Of a DNA stretch of 6,606 nt, positions 1-6,606 are shown piece by piece. Under the pieces are notes generated by a model. The model was not told the DNA's origin. It made no database searches and saw only the letters and a program-made list of their open reading frames with translations. The stretch's first letter is position 1. Every line of letters begins with the position of its first letter. This stretch comes from an uncultured Bacillota bacterium. GTDB taxonomy: Bacteria; Bacillota; Clostridia; Christensenellales; UBA1242. The stretch covers positions 1 through 6,606 of the forward strand of contig CAMEYT010000022.1 of the NCBI GenBank assembly GCA_945947685.1. The letters run 5' to 3'. The position numbers were made by a program, and so were the translations under genes.

Positions 1-952
1 ATTTATCTTCTTGTAATTCTAACTTATCAGATTCATAAACTTTTTCTTTATTATCTGCTTGGATAATAATTTCTCTTCTTTGAATTGTTAAATATGAAGA
101 AATATAAGTTATCTCATAGTTTTCATTGTTCAAAGTGGAAGAGATTAAATATCTTCCGGTCTTTTCATACGCCTTATCATCATTTTCTGTAACAGGTTTT
201 TCTCTGTCAAGTGAACCTTCTAAAACATCTCCGTTACATAATTCTTGAGAAAGAGTATATGTTAATTCTGGATCTTCATCTCCATATACTTTTGATACAG
301 CGTTAGCAGTAATGACAAGCGGTCTTTTCTCAATTATAAACTTCCCTTCAACAAAACTTATTTCATAGTTATCATTTGCAGTCAAATTTCCTTGACTAAC
401 TATATATTCGCCCGGCTGTTCTCCCTCTTCTCTACACAGAGCTCCAAAGAGAACATTCTCGTTTTTTAAATCTCCTTTTGTGATTGTGTAAGTCAATTCA
501 CTGTCTTTATTCCCGTATTTTTTCGTAACAACATCTGCGGTTATTTCAATGCTAACTTTTAGCACATTCAATTTTCCGCTTTCAAATGTAAGTATATAGT
601 TGTCTCCCAGAGAATAATCTCCTTGGTTTATTATATATTCTCCAACACTTTCACCCTGAATTCGAATCATATTACCCTTTTCTATGTTTTCGATTTCATC
701 GTCGTTTCCAAGTTCTCCATTAACAACTGAAACAGTCCACTGAGGGTCTTTCTCGCCATATTCCTTATATTTATCATCCGCTTTAATAGTTATTTCACGA
801 GGTTTTATCTCAAGTTTCCCTTCAACGAAGGTTATATTATATCTTGGATCATTCAATGTTGTATATGAGATTATATATTCTCCAACATCCTCTCCATATA
901 TTCTCTTAAGTTTTATTGAAAGAGCATCTTCGTCAAGTTTGTTTTCAGTAAT
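1..952 (-). pseudogene. Downstream continuation of the MBG-repeat gene below the TAG
   Basis: From 952 to 2 the frame used by the upstream part is open for 317 codons and runs out of the window. It encodes the rest of MBG6, complete MBG7, MBG8 and MBG9, and the start of MBG10. Recognisable motifs include GEDVGEYIIS, EYGEKDPQWT, KYGNKDSELTYTIT, REEGEQPGEYIVSQGNL and VYGDEDPELTYTL. There is no frameshift and no second stop. No plausible secretion signal exists here, so as a separate gene it would not make a surface protein. It is either a dead tail left by a nonsense mutation, or part of one intact gene if the TAG is a sequence error or is suppressed. Confidence 0.85.
270..288 (-). repeat. 19-base direct repeat, copy 2 (YGDEDP codons of MBG9)
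   Basis: Identical to 966-984. Both copies encode the YGD.DPE core. A weaker pair of the same kind lies at 874-896 and 1834-1856 (one mismatch in 23 bases), covering codons of the GEDVGEYII segment. Confidence 0.85.
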
Positions 953-955
953 CTA
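953..955 (-). other. In-frame TAG replacing a conserved repeat tyrosine
   Basis: The minus strand reads GAT CCT GAA TTT ACT TAG ATT ACT GAA. Sister units read DPEFTY, DSELTY and DPELTY at this place. MBG6 (YGDEDPEFT* ... GEDVGEY) and MBG3 (YGDNDPLFEY ... GEDVGEY) have the same number of codons between the YGD and GEY motifs, so the stop falls on the tyrosine column without any gap. One T or C to G change in a Tyr codon gives TAG. It is the only TAG in about 2,170 codons of the two reading frames. Confidence 0.9.
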
Positions 956-3900
956 AGTAAATTCAGGATCTTCATCTCCATATATTTTCTCAGAATTATT
1001 TACTTCAACTCTTATATCTCTCTTTTGGATGATTAAATAATCTTCAACAAAATTCTTAATTACATAATTTTTAACACATCCTAATGTTCCAATCTTAATT
1101 GCATATCTTCCCGGAACTTCTCCTTCTTCTCTTGAGAGTTCCCCTACAAACAAGCCGTCTGCACTATCATTATATTTTAATTGGGAAGGGTCAACTATCT
1201 CATAGGTAAATTCTGGATCAGAATTTCCATATATTTTTTCTAATTTAAGAGCTTTAACAGAAATATCAGCTTCCAAGATTGTGTAATATGCTTGTTTTTT
1301 GCTTATAATATTATAATTTTTATTGTTTTCATTTGTTATATCATTTAAGAAAATTTCATATTCTCCAGCATCTCTACCTTCTTCTCTCAAGAGTGTTCCA
1401 AACAAACTTTCGTCTTCTAAAATTCCCTCTATATCATAATCCAGTTGAACCTCTTCATCCCCATAAACAATCTGTTTATCGTGAGGCGTGATAAAGACAT
1501 CTTTTCTCAAAATTTTGCCTTTTAAATCTCCAACGGCACTTATAATCTCATAGTTTTTAAGTTTATCTCCAAGGAAATATGAAGTATTAACAATAACTGG
1601 TATTCCTTCACCCACATCGCAACTTTCAAATTCCATAGTTGCATTATATTCCAACGAGTCATCTCCAACAATTCCACTGAAGTAATAACTAAAGTTTGCT
1701 GTCTTTGTTCCGTCATAAGTTTTGTTTTCAATCTGAATATTAAGATTAATTTCCTTCTTATTGATTGTTAGTTTTGCCCCGTTAAATTCAACTATTTTAT
1801 AGTTCGAATTGTTTAAGCTTCCAATCTCAATATTATATTCTCCAACATCTTCTCCAGACTCTCTGACAAGAGTTCCGTCTAGAGGCTCACTATCTAAAAT
1901 ATTCTCAACTGTATATTCAAAAAGAGGGTCATTGTCGCCATATGTTTTATTCACATTAATAGCACTAATTTTTATCTCTCTCTGTTTAATAGTATAGTTG
2001 GCAGAAGTATATTTGATGTTGTAATTTAAATTTGAAAGTTTATTTTTAATTATGTAAGTTCCAACTTCATTCGAATCGATCTCCAGACTTCCTTCAAATC
2101 TTTCTCCATCCAAGAGTCCTTCACATTCATACTCTAGTTCAATTGGATCTCCAAAAATACTCTCTTTCTCCTTCGCCACAACTACCACATCTTTCGGAAT
2201 AATTCTTGCTTTAAAAACTGTATCATCTAAAATAAGATTATAGTTATCCTTTTTTGTTCCAACAAGAGCTGAGCTTAAGATTTTTAATTCTCTTTCTCCT
2301 ACATTTACATCTGTAAATTCTACTGCTAAATCAACGTTAATATCATCTCCCTCAACAGTATTTGAAACTTCGCATTTTTCGACAATCGCATTTTTCGTTC
2401 CGTCATATGTTTTTGTTTCAATTTTAATTTCGTTAATTTTTATATCTCTCTTGACAATTGTATAATATTTATTTTCTGCAATAAAACAGTTATAGTTAGG
2501 ATTTAGTTCATTTAAATTGCCTATATTAATTAAATATCTTCCTACATCCTCTCCAGCTTCTCTGCTTAATCGTCCTTGGATATTAGCTACCGATGATTCA
2601 AATATCAACACATCATCAAGTGAGCCATAGATTTTTTCAGCATCGTTAGTAGTGATAATAACATCTTTTTTTATGACCTTTCCCCTTGCTTCTGGAATTT
2701 TATCTAAATCTACTAACTTATAATATTTTGCATCTTCTCCAATAAGTCTTGGAGAACCTCCATAAATAATTTTCTTATCTTCCCCAGCGTTAGCTGTTTC
2801 ATAGCTTACAGTCAATCCAGTAAGTTCAACCCTGTGTCCTTCTTCGATTCCATCAAGTTCAATTTCACAAAACACATTAGTTGTGCCATCATAAACTTTT
2901 TCCAATGCATTGACTTTGCTTACAAAAACATCTTTTTTAAAGAAACATTGAATATCTGGATTTTCAATTACTGTATATACAAATTTCTTGTTTGTATGTT
3001 TCACTCCATCAATCAGCCAATAATCAAATGTAAATCTATCGTTTGGATTTGCGATAAGAGTCGTCTTCTTTCCTAATAGGAAGTCGCCTTCACCGTAGAA
3101 AGTAGCTGGATTTTCAAAATTTGATGAAATTTTAACACTAATCTTTTCATTTGTAATTGTATATTCCTTATTCTCAGAGTAAATCCACCCCCCAGTTATA
3201 CTGTCTTTTCGTGATTTTGCCTTGATTTTAATAACGCCTTCTGTTGCGTTTTCATCAACATACAAATAACCATCAATAATCTTTCCTAATTCTGCACCCT
3301 CAACAATCTCATATTGTATACTATGAAGAGCTCTATAGTATTTCAAATAATCAGATTGTCCTGTAAATGCAATAACATCATTGCTTCCACTCAAGCGAAC
3401 AACTTGCCCAGCTGACACCTTTTGTGTTGTTTCTGTAATCTCTACGCTATTGATTATTGTTTTAAAAACTAACTTGGGCTCAATAATAGAGAAACTACAA
3501 GGATTGAGAATAGTCCCACGATCTGCAGATGAGAAATTAAATGTAATTAAAGTATCTGGAATAACTTGTATAAACTCAGTATCTATCCACTGAACATTAT
3601 TAATTCCTCCTGTAATATAGTTAGATTTTACCCTTGATTCTTTGTCCTCTTGTGAAATTTTGATTTCAACGTCAGAGTTTGCTCTCTCAGCTTTTGTTAT
3701 AATTCCAGCATTGGCTTGAACATATAGGATTCCTTTTTTTGCAAATGCGTTCATTTCTTCGGTCATTTTAAATTGAGCGTAACCATAACTATATTTACTG
3801 GATGCACCAGATTTTCCTTGAATAGCGAAATACTCTTTTACTTCTTGTCCCTCTCTGTTGATATAAAACTCCCCTTTATCCGAAACAGAGGCATTAACAA

Positions 3901-4105
3901 GCGTTGATTCATTATTTTCATCCACAAAAGCATTCGTCGGAGTTGTTCCAAATTTTGAAGTTAAGTAAATTTCTTCACCCGAAACACCAGAAATAACCGC
4001 TTGACTCGTATTTCTCTCTATAGGCATAAAAGCCATAAAAAAGCCAATGCTTGTTGCAAGCAAGATAAACATACTTAATAAGATTGGCTTTAATATTCTT
4101 TTCAT
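953..4105 (-). CDS. Secreted MBG/YDG-repeat surface protein, interrupted by in-frame TAG
   Basis: The gene starts at ATG 4105 and encodes 1050 residues before a TAG at 953-955. Residues 1-36 are a signal peptide or anchor. Residues about 37-215 are beta-rich and not recognised. Residues about 216-320 look Ig-like (YEIVEGAELGKIIDGYLYVD). Residues about 322-391 resemble the divergent InlB B-repeat (FYGEGDFLLGKKTTLIANP, then FDYWLIDG). From residue 397 on come YDG domains (YDGT motifs at 405, 567 and 797) and MBG YGX-type domains (YG or FG motifs near 493, 651, 722, 881, 959 and 1042). These families are known from large bacterial adhesins and surface stalks; binding partner and function are not predictable here. 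The TAG falls in the middle of an MBG unit and the same frame stays open to the window edge, so this is very probably the front part of a longer protein. The original C-terminus, including any cell-wall anchor, would lie outside the window. Confidence 0.92.
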   Translation of the reverse strand: MKRILKPILLSMFILLATSIGFFMAFMPIERNTSQAVISGVSGEEIYLTSKFGTTPTNAFVDENNESTLVNASVSDKGEFYINREGQEVKEYFAIQGKSGASSKYSYGYAQFKMTEEMNAFAKKGILYVQANAGIITKAERANSDVEIKISQEDKESRVKSNYITGGINNVQWIDTEFIQVIPDTLITFNFSSADRGTILNPCSFSIIEPKLVFKTIINSVEITETTQKVSAGQVVRLSGSNDVIAFTGQSDYLKYYRALHSIQYEIVEGAELGKIIDGYLYVDENATEGVIKIKAKSRKDSITGGWIYSENKEYTITNEKISVKISSNFENPATFYGEGDFLLGKKTTLIANPNDRFTFDYWLIDGVKHTNKKFVYTVIENPDIQCFFKKDVFVSKVNALEKVYDGTTNVFCEIELDGIEEGHRVELTGLTVSYETANAGEDKKIIYGGSPRLIGEDAKYYKLVDLDKIPEARGKVIKKDVIITTNDAEKIYGSLDDVLIFESSVANIQGRLSREAGEDVGRYLINIGNLNELNPNYNCFIAENKYYTIVKRDIKINEIKIETKTYDGTKNAIVEKCEVSNTVEGDDINVDLAVEFTDVNVGERELKILSSALVGTKKDNYNLILDDTVFKARIIPKDVVVVAKEKESIFGDPIELEYECEGLLDGERFEGSLEIDSNEVGTYIIKNKLSNLNYNIKYTSANYTIKQREIKISAINVNKTYGDNDPLFEYTVENILDSEPLDGTLVRESGEDVGEYNIEIGSLNNSNYKIVEFNGAKLTINKKEINLNIQIENKTYDGTKTANFSYYFSGIVGDDSLEYNATMEFESCDVGEGIPVIVNTSYFLGDKLKNYEIISAVGDLKGKILRKDVFITPHDKQIVYGDEEVQLDYDIEGILEDESLFGTLLREEGRDAGEYEIFLNDITNENNKNYNIISKKQAYYTILEADISVKALKLEKIYGNSDPEFTYEIVDPSQLKYNDSADGLFVGELSREEGEVPGRYAIKIGTLGCVKNYVIKNFVEDYLIIQKRDIRVEVNNSEKIYGDEDPEFT
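966..984 (-). repeat. 19-base direct repeat, copy 1 (YGDEDP codons of MBG6)
   Basis: The plus-strand sequence ggatcttcatctccatata is identical at 270-288. The copies are 696 bases apart, a multiple of three, and lie in the same reading frame. This copy is just upstream, in reading direction, of the TAG. Confidence 0.85.
3998..4105 (-). other. Signal peptide or N-terminal signal anchor
   Basis: Residues 1-36 comprise a positive n-region (MKRILKP), a hydrophobic stretch of about 20 residues (ILLSMFILLATSIGFFMAFM) and PIERNTSQA. Cleavage after SQA would satisfy the -3/-1 rule (Ser, Ala), though the charged E and R in the c-region make an uncleaved anchor possible. There is no lipobox cysteine. 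The protein is therefore expected to leave the cytoplasm through the Sec route. Confidence 0.8.
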
Positions 4106-4185
4106 TTTTTTCCTCGTGTTTTTTATCGTATGCAATGTAATGTTCAATTTCCTTGAGCGATTGCAAGAGCAATCTATGTTTTGCC
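4106..4185 (-). other. Intergenic gap with a small hairpin (4159-4174)
   Basis: The 80 bases between the two genes contain a perfect 6-bp inverted repeat, GATTGC/GCAATC, with a TCTT loop at 4159-4174 on the minus strand. It lies 11 bases below the upstream stop codon and no T-run follows it, so it is not a standard Rho-independent terminator. No -35/-10 pair with normal spacing is convincing on the minus strand; TTGAAC and TACGAT are present but only 11 bases apart. The simplest reading is one transcript covering both genes, with the hairpin perhaps slowing exoribonucleases or doing nothing. Confidence 0.4.
4112..4115 (-). promoter_or_regulatory. Ribosome binding site GAGG deciding the start at 4105
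   Basis: On the minus strand the sequence reads ACGAGG, then six A residues, then ATG at 4105-4103. GAGG with a 6-base spacer is a good Shine-Dalgarno site, and the ATG opens straight into a Lys/Arg-plus-hydrophobic signal sequence. The frame is also open to a TTG at 4147, but that start would add 14 residues ahead of the signal sequence and has no recognised ribosome binding site. Confidence 0.8.
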
Positions 4186-6606
4186 TTATTCAAAATTTAA
4201 ATCACATCGTATACTTTCATATAATTCTTTGTTTTCGACATATTCTGTCGCTGGTGTATTATCTTCTTGGTCATTTGTTAGAGTATAAATCCACATATAC
4301 AAATCCGCATACACTCCCCAAGTTATCTGATCGTGAGCTTCTTTGTATACATATGGAGCAGGAACTTCAGCTTTTCCATTACTTGCCATTTTAGGGAGAA
4401 TAACCCCTAAACTTGTAGATTTTACTTCTATAGAAAACATTCCTACACCCATCATTACGTAACGTTCGCCGTTATAGTTATAAATGAAATCTGGATATTT
4501 ATTCATAATTCTAACTATTTCATCGTTTAAGCTAATTCCAAGACTATCAGTATATTGCTTAACAAAATCAATGTTAAATTCTTCCAAATTTACCCAGTTA
4601 TTAATCTTAACATTTTCTCCAACAATCAATTCTGATTTATAATTTATATTCTGATTCTCTCTTACTTCAAATAGGATTGCACTGAACAACGCCCTACTAA
4701 GAATACTATTATCTATTTTTACTTTTGCAGGAATTGTCATATCTGGACTTGCACTTAATTGAATGCAGCTTGAAAGGAAGTTTCTCATAATACATCCTGT
4801 AAATAAAGCCTCAGCATTTCTAACTTCTACTCCCCAATATGCATTTTCAATTTTACAATTTCTAATTATAACTCCTGTTACTTTCTTAGCTTGAGAATCG
4901 GAGACTATTGTTAACATCTTTCCCGTCCCCTCTAAATCGCCTAGATTCCCACCTTCGCTAAATTCAGTTCCTCTAATATGTAAATTATCTATAATAATAT
5001 TACTTGTTTTAACAACTAACTTATCATAAGCTTTTTTATTTCCATAATAGGAAATCTTATGTCCATTACCATAAATATTGGCTTTAACCTCAATACCGCC
5101 ACTTTCTTTTGGTACAACAAGATCTGCTTGAAGAATTGTAGGGAGATTAGCTGCTTGTGCAGTTTGTAATTGTTCATAAGTATAAACATTGATTCCCTTT
5201 ACTAACGTAAATGTATATTGAGAAATCATAGGATACATCGGATTAATCTGAACTTCGGGTTCTACTGAAATAGTTACCTTTCCCACTCCTCCTAAGAAGG
5301 TAACAAGACCATTTTCATCAACAGTTGCTAATTCTTGATTGCTTGTTTTCCAAACAAGTTTTATCCCTGAATTAGCTGGCTTAATTACTTTGATATTCAT
5401 TTGATATTTTAATGTATATGGATTTCCTTCATTCTCTTTTTGATCTTTTGCAAAGAAAGTAGGTCCCCAAACCTTATAGCCTCCTATTCCTAAATCATCA
5501 TCCAATTCATTATTTAATTCAAGTTGTAAATCACTCAAAACTGGAACGATATTGAAAGTTCTAGAAGTTGTTATCTCTGGCTTTCCAACAACTGAGGCAC
5601 TGATTGTAACTTCTCCAGATCCCGATTGAGCTACTACAACACCTTTACTATCAACTGTTGCCAGATTTGGATTACTTGACTTATATTCAACTGTGAAAGG
5701 AGCAACATTAAAAGGCTCTCCGATCACACTAAGTTGAACTTTATATCCCGAGTAAATCATACTTGCTGTTTCATTGAAAGAAATCTTCTTTACTTCATTA
5801 GCATATTCAATGTTAATTTCCTTAAATACATTTTTGTTATATTCAGATGTAATAGTTACAATCGCTTTTCCATATTGACTAAACTTAACTATACCCGTTG
5901 AGTCGATTGTTGCACAATCGCTGACGATGGAATAGCTTAAATCTTTTTGATATGTATCAAGCGGTCCAGCTTGAGCTTGAATTGTTACTGTATCATAGCT
6001 TACAAATATTTCATCTGATTCAACGATTATATATGAACAATCTCTCAAAACTTCAACCTCAAATTTTCCAACTTCGATTGAATCTGCTTTAAGTGTGAAT
6101 GTGGCAATTCCTCCGTTAAGAGCTTTTATTATACCATTTTCAAAATCCATAACTTGAAGTGTTTGAAGATTTCTACTCTCGATTTTGTTACTTATAGTAA
6201 ACTCAATATCAACCTTATCCGAAGGGATTCTTTTTAAGATTGAAAATTCGTATTCTTCCCCCGCATTTAATATGAGCTTATTGTTTGTAAACTTAGTTTT
6301 ATCAATCTCAATACCAACTAAAGTTCCTTCTGTATAATAGAAATTGAAAGATTTTTCTACGTTAGTATTACTCTCAGCAATAAATCTAACACCTACCTTA
6401 CCTGATTTTTTAAAGAAAACTGTTTTACCAGATAAATATGCTACATCAGAGTTATTAATTTCAACCCTTATATTTTCATTAGATGCATCAAAAGGATAAA
6501 CTCTACTCGTAAATGAAATTGATGGACTAGCAATTACTAATGAACCTTGGTAGCTCTCTAATTGCTTATCAAATGTAATCTCAAGATCGGTTACTGAGCT
6601 AACAAC
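4186..6606 (-). CDS. Large surface protein with BIG2 Ig-like domains and a parallel beta-helix (5' end missing)
   Basis: The reading frame is open from the window edge to a TAA stop at 4186-4188, giving 806 residues. An ATG lies at 6148-6150, but the 152 codons upstream of it are open and show the same Ig-like pattern, so it is internal and the true start is outside the window. Residues 1 to about 471 form roughly five BIG2-type Ig-like domains; the clearest carry the motifs YKSSNPNLATVDSKG and VWKTSNQELATVDENG. Residues about 472-647 look like a right-handed parallel beta-helix (NIYGNGHKI, SNIIIDNLHIRG, GVIIRNCKIENAYWGVEV). The last ~158 residues match no family I know. No LPXTG motif or C-terminal membrane segment is visible. 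By family knowledge this is an extracellular adhesin or a glycan-binding or glycan-cleaving protein. No catalytic residues can be assigned, so the function is unknown. It lies 80 bases upstream of the second repeat protein and is probably co-transcribed with it. Confidence 0.93.
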   Translation of the reverse strand, partial: VVSSVTDLEITFDKQLESYQGSLVIASPSISFTSRVYPFDASNENIRVEINNSDVAYLSGKTVFFKKSGKVGVRFIAESNTNVEKSFNFYYTEGTLVGIEIDKTKFTNNKLILNAGEEYEFSILKRIPSDKVDIEFTISNKIESRNLQTLQVMDFENGIIKALNGGIATFTLKADSIEVGKFEVEVLRDCSYIIVESDEIFVSYDTVTIQAQAGPLDTYQKDLSYSIVSDCATIDSTGIVKFSQYGKAIVTITSEYNKNVFKEINIEYANEVKKISFNETASMIYSGYKVQLSVIGEPFNVAPFTVEYKSSNPNLATVDSKGVVVAQSGSGEVTISASVVGKPEITTSRTFNIVPVLSDLQLELNNELDDDLGIGGYKVWGPTFFAKDQKENEGNPYTLKYQMNIKVIKPANSGIKLVWKTSNQELATVDENGLVTFLGGVGKVTISVEPEVQINPMYPMISQYTFTLVKGINVYTYEQLQTAQAANLPTILQADLVVPKESGGIEVKANIYGNGHKISYYGNKKAYDKLVVKTSNIIIDNLHIRGTEFSEGGNLGDLEGTGKMLTIVSDSQAKKVTGVIIRNCKIENAYWGVEVRNAEALFTGCIMRNFLSSCIQLSASPDMTIPAKVKIDNSILSRALFSAILFEVRENQNINYKSELIVGENVKINNWVNLEEFNIDFVKQYTDSLGISLNDEIVRIMNKYPDFIYNYNGERYVMMGVGMFSIEVKSTSLGVILPKMASNGKAEVPAPYVYKEAHDQITWGVYADLYMWIYTLTNDQEDNTPATEYVENKELYESIRCDLNFE
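4666..5193 (-). other. Predicted right-handed parallel beta-helix domain
   Basis: This segment of the first gene begins with VYTYEQLQTAQAANLPTI, the usual entry strand and helix before a beta-helix. It continues with short beta-strand coils rich in I, V and N: GNGHKISYYG, NIIIDNLHIRG, GVIIRNCKIENAYWG, EALFTGCIMRNF and VKIDNSILSRALFSAILFE. The ladder of I/V-x-N/D-x-x-I repeats is typical of PbH1-type folds in pectate lyases, polysaccharide-binding proteins and adhesins. No Asp/Lys/Arg catalytic cluster can be recognised by eye, so it may bind rather than cleave. Confidence 0.72.
5194..6606 (-). repeat. Array of about five BIG2-type Ig-like domains
   Basis: Approximate units in reading order are 6606-6331, 6330-6046, 6045-5800, 5799-5542 and 5541-5194. 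The fourth and fifth are textbook BIG2 (SSN..LATVD..G.V....G.G.VTIS). The first has VYPFDASNENIRVEINNSDVAYLSGKT split across its core, and the second is more diverged (GIIKALNGGIATFTLKA). The third has two cysteines (residues about 190 and 231 of the visible protein) that could pair. The fifth is enlarged to about 116 residues by an insertion rich in D, E, N and G before its core strand. Boundaries are judged by eye. Such domains usually act as rigid spacers or adhesive modules on the cell surface. Confidence 0.8.

Larger units (their letters stand above)
1..2917 (-). repeat. Array of 3 YDG and about 10 MBG (YGX-type) protein repeats
   Basis: Units of roughly 70-85 codons in reading order: YDG 2917-2666; MBG1 2665-2444; YDG 2443-2189; MBG2 2188-1976; MBG3 1975-1751; YDG 1750-1499; MBG4 1498-1265; MBG5 1264-1016; MBG6 1015-791 (holds the TAG); MBG7 790-548; MBG8 547-317; MBG9 316-68; MBG10 from 67, cut by the window edge. 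MBG units share (I/V)YGD.DPE(F/L)TY, then G.L.RE.GE..G.Y, then NY.I, then a closing strand and a K(R/K)(D/E)(I/V) linker. YDG units share YDGT(T/K) and a NY/YY.L or NY.I strand. MBG2 has FGD in place of YGD, MBG9 has an insertion of about a dozen residues, and MBG10 has lost the YGD motif. The units have diverged in sequence, so this is an old array rather than a recent tandem amplification. Confidence 0.88.

Noticed and set aside
668..670. Possible re-initiation at an in-frame ATG below the TAG (AAGGG at 675-679)
   Set aside because: The spacing is short at 4 bases, the ATG is in the middle of MBG7 and no secretion signal follows, so a separate functional surface protein is unlikely.
953..955. 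TAG as a pyrrolysine codon
   Set aside because: Known pyrrolysine proteins are mainly methylamine methyltransferases. The column here is Tyr in a structural repeat, and nothing in the window suggests Pyl genes.
1..2917. DNA-level tandem repeat or CRISPR-like array
   Set aside because: The periodicity is at protein level, with diverged units of 210-255 bases. There are no short identical repeats with even spacers.
1809..3593. Several plus-strand open frames of 60-80 codons opposite the repeat array
   Set aside because: They mirror the repeat-encoding strand, have no recognised motifs, and the minus strand shows unmistakable MBG/YDG domains throughout.
4106..4147. TTG start at 4147 for the second gene
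   Set aside because: It would add 14 residues ahead of a normal signal sequence and has no ribosome binding site, whereas ATG 4105 has GAGG at a 6-base spacing.
3975..4193. A 72-codon minus-strand frame starting at TTG 4193 across the intergenic gap
   Set aside because: Its start has no Shine-Dalgarno site, it overlaps the end of the first gene, and more than half lies out of frame inside the signal-peptide region of the second gene. The helical-looking first 30 residues are probably chance.
4047..4394. Plus-strand open frame of 115 codons
   Set aside because: It lies antisense to the end of the first gene, the gap and the start of the second gene. The hydrophobic stretches are the reverse reading of those sequences, and no family is recognised.
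6148..6150. ATG at 6150 as start of the first gene
   Set aside because: The frame continues upstream without a stop for 152 codons that encode further Ig-like sequence, and no signal peptide follows this ATG.

Overview
The window is AT-rich, and everything convincing lies on the minus strand: two consecutive genes for very large, secreted, repeat-built surface proteins. The AT-rich codon use, the GAGG ribosome binding site and the domain mix (BIG2 Ig-like, InlB-like, MBG and YDG repeats) suggest a low-GC Gram-positive bacterium, perhaps a gut or host-associated Clostridia-type Firmicute. That placement is inference. Trp is encoded by TGG where checked and no in-frame TGA occurs, so nothing points to a Mollicutes code.

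Read 5' to 3' on the minus strand, the first gene (6606 to 4186) enters from outside the window with its start missing. It encodes about five bacterial Ig-like (BIG2-type) domains, then a right-handed parallel beta-helix, then a C-terminal region of about 158 residues that I do not recognise. An 80-base gap with one small hairpin and a good ribosome binding site follows. The second gene starts at 4105 with a signal peptide or signal anchor. It has a beta-rich N-terminal region, an InlB-like repeat, and then a long array of alternating YDG and MBG (YGX-type) repeats that runs off the other end of the window.

The most notable point is an in-frame TAG at 953-955 that interrupts the second gene inside its sixth MBG unit. 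The frame is completely open for another 317 codons below it, with four further MBG units (the last one partial). In an ungapped alignment with a sister unit, the TAG sits exactly where the repeats carry a conserved tyrosine. A single base change from a Tyr codon explains it, so this is a fresh nonsense mutation, a sequence error, or less likely a suppressed amber codon.

Both genes probably form one transcription unit making cell-surface or extracellular adhesin/stalk proteins. I see no RNA gene, CRISPR array, mobile element, strong promoter or strong terminator, and no clear case of a new biological system.
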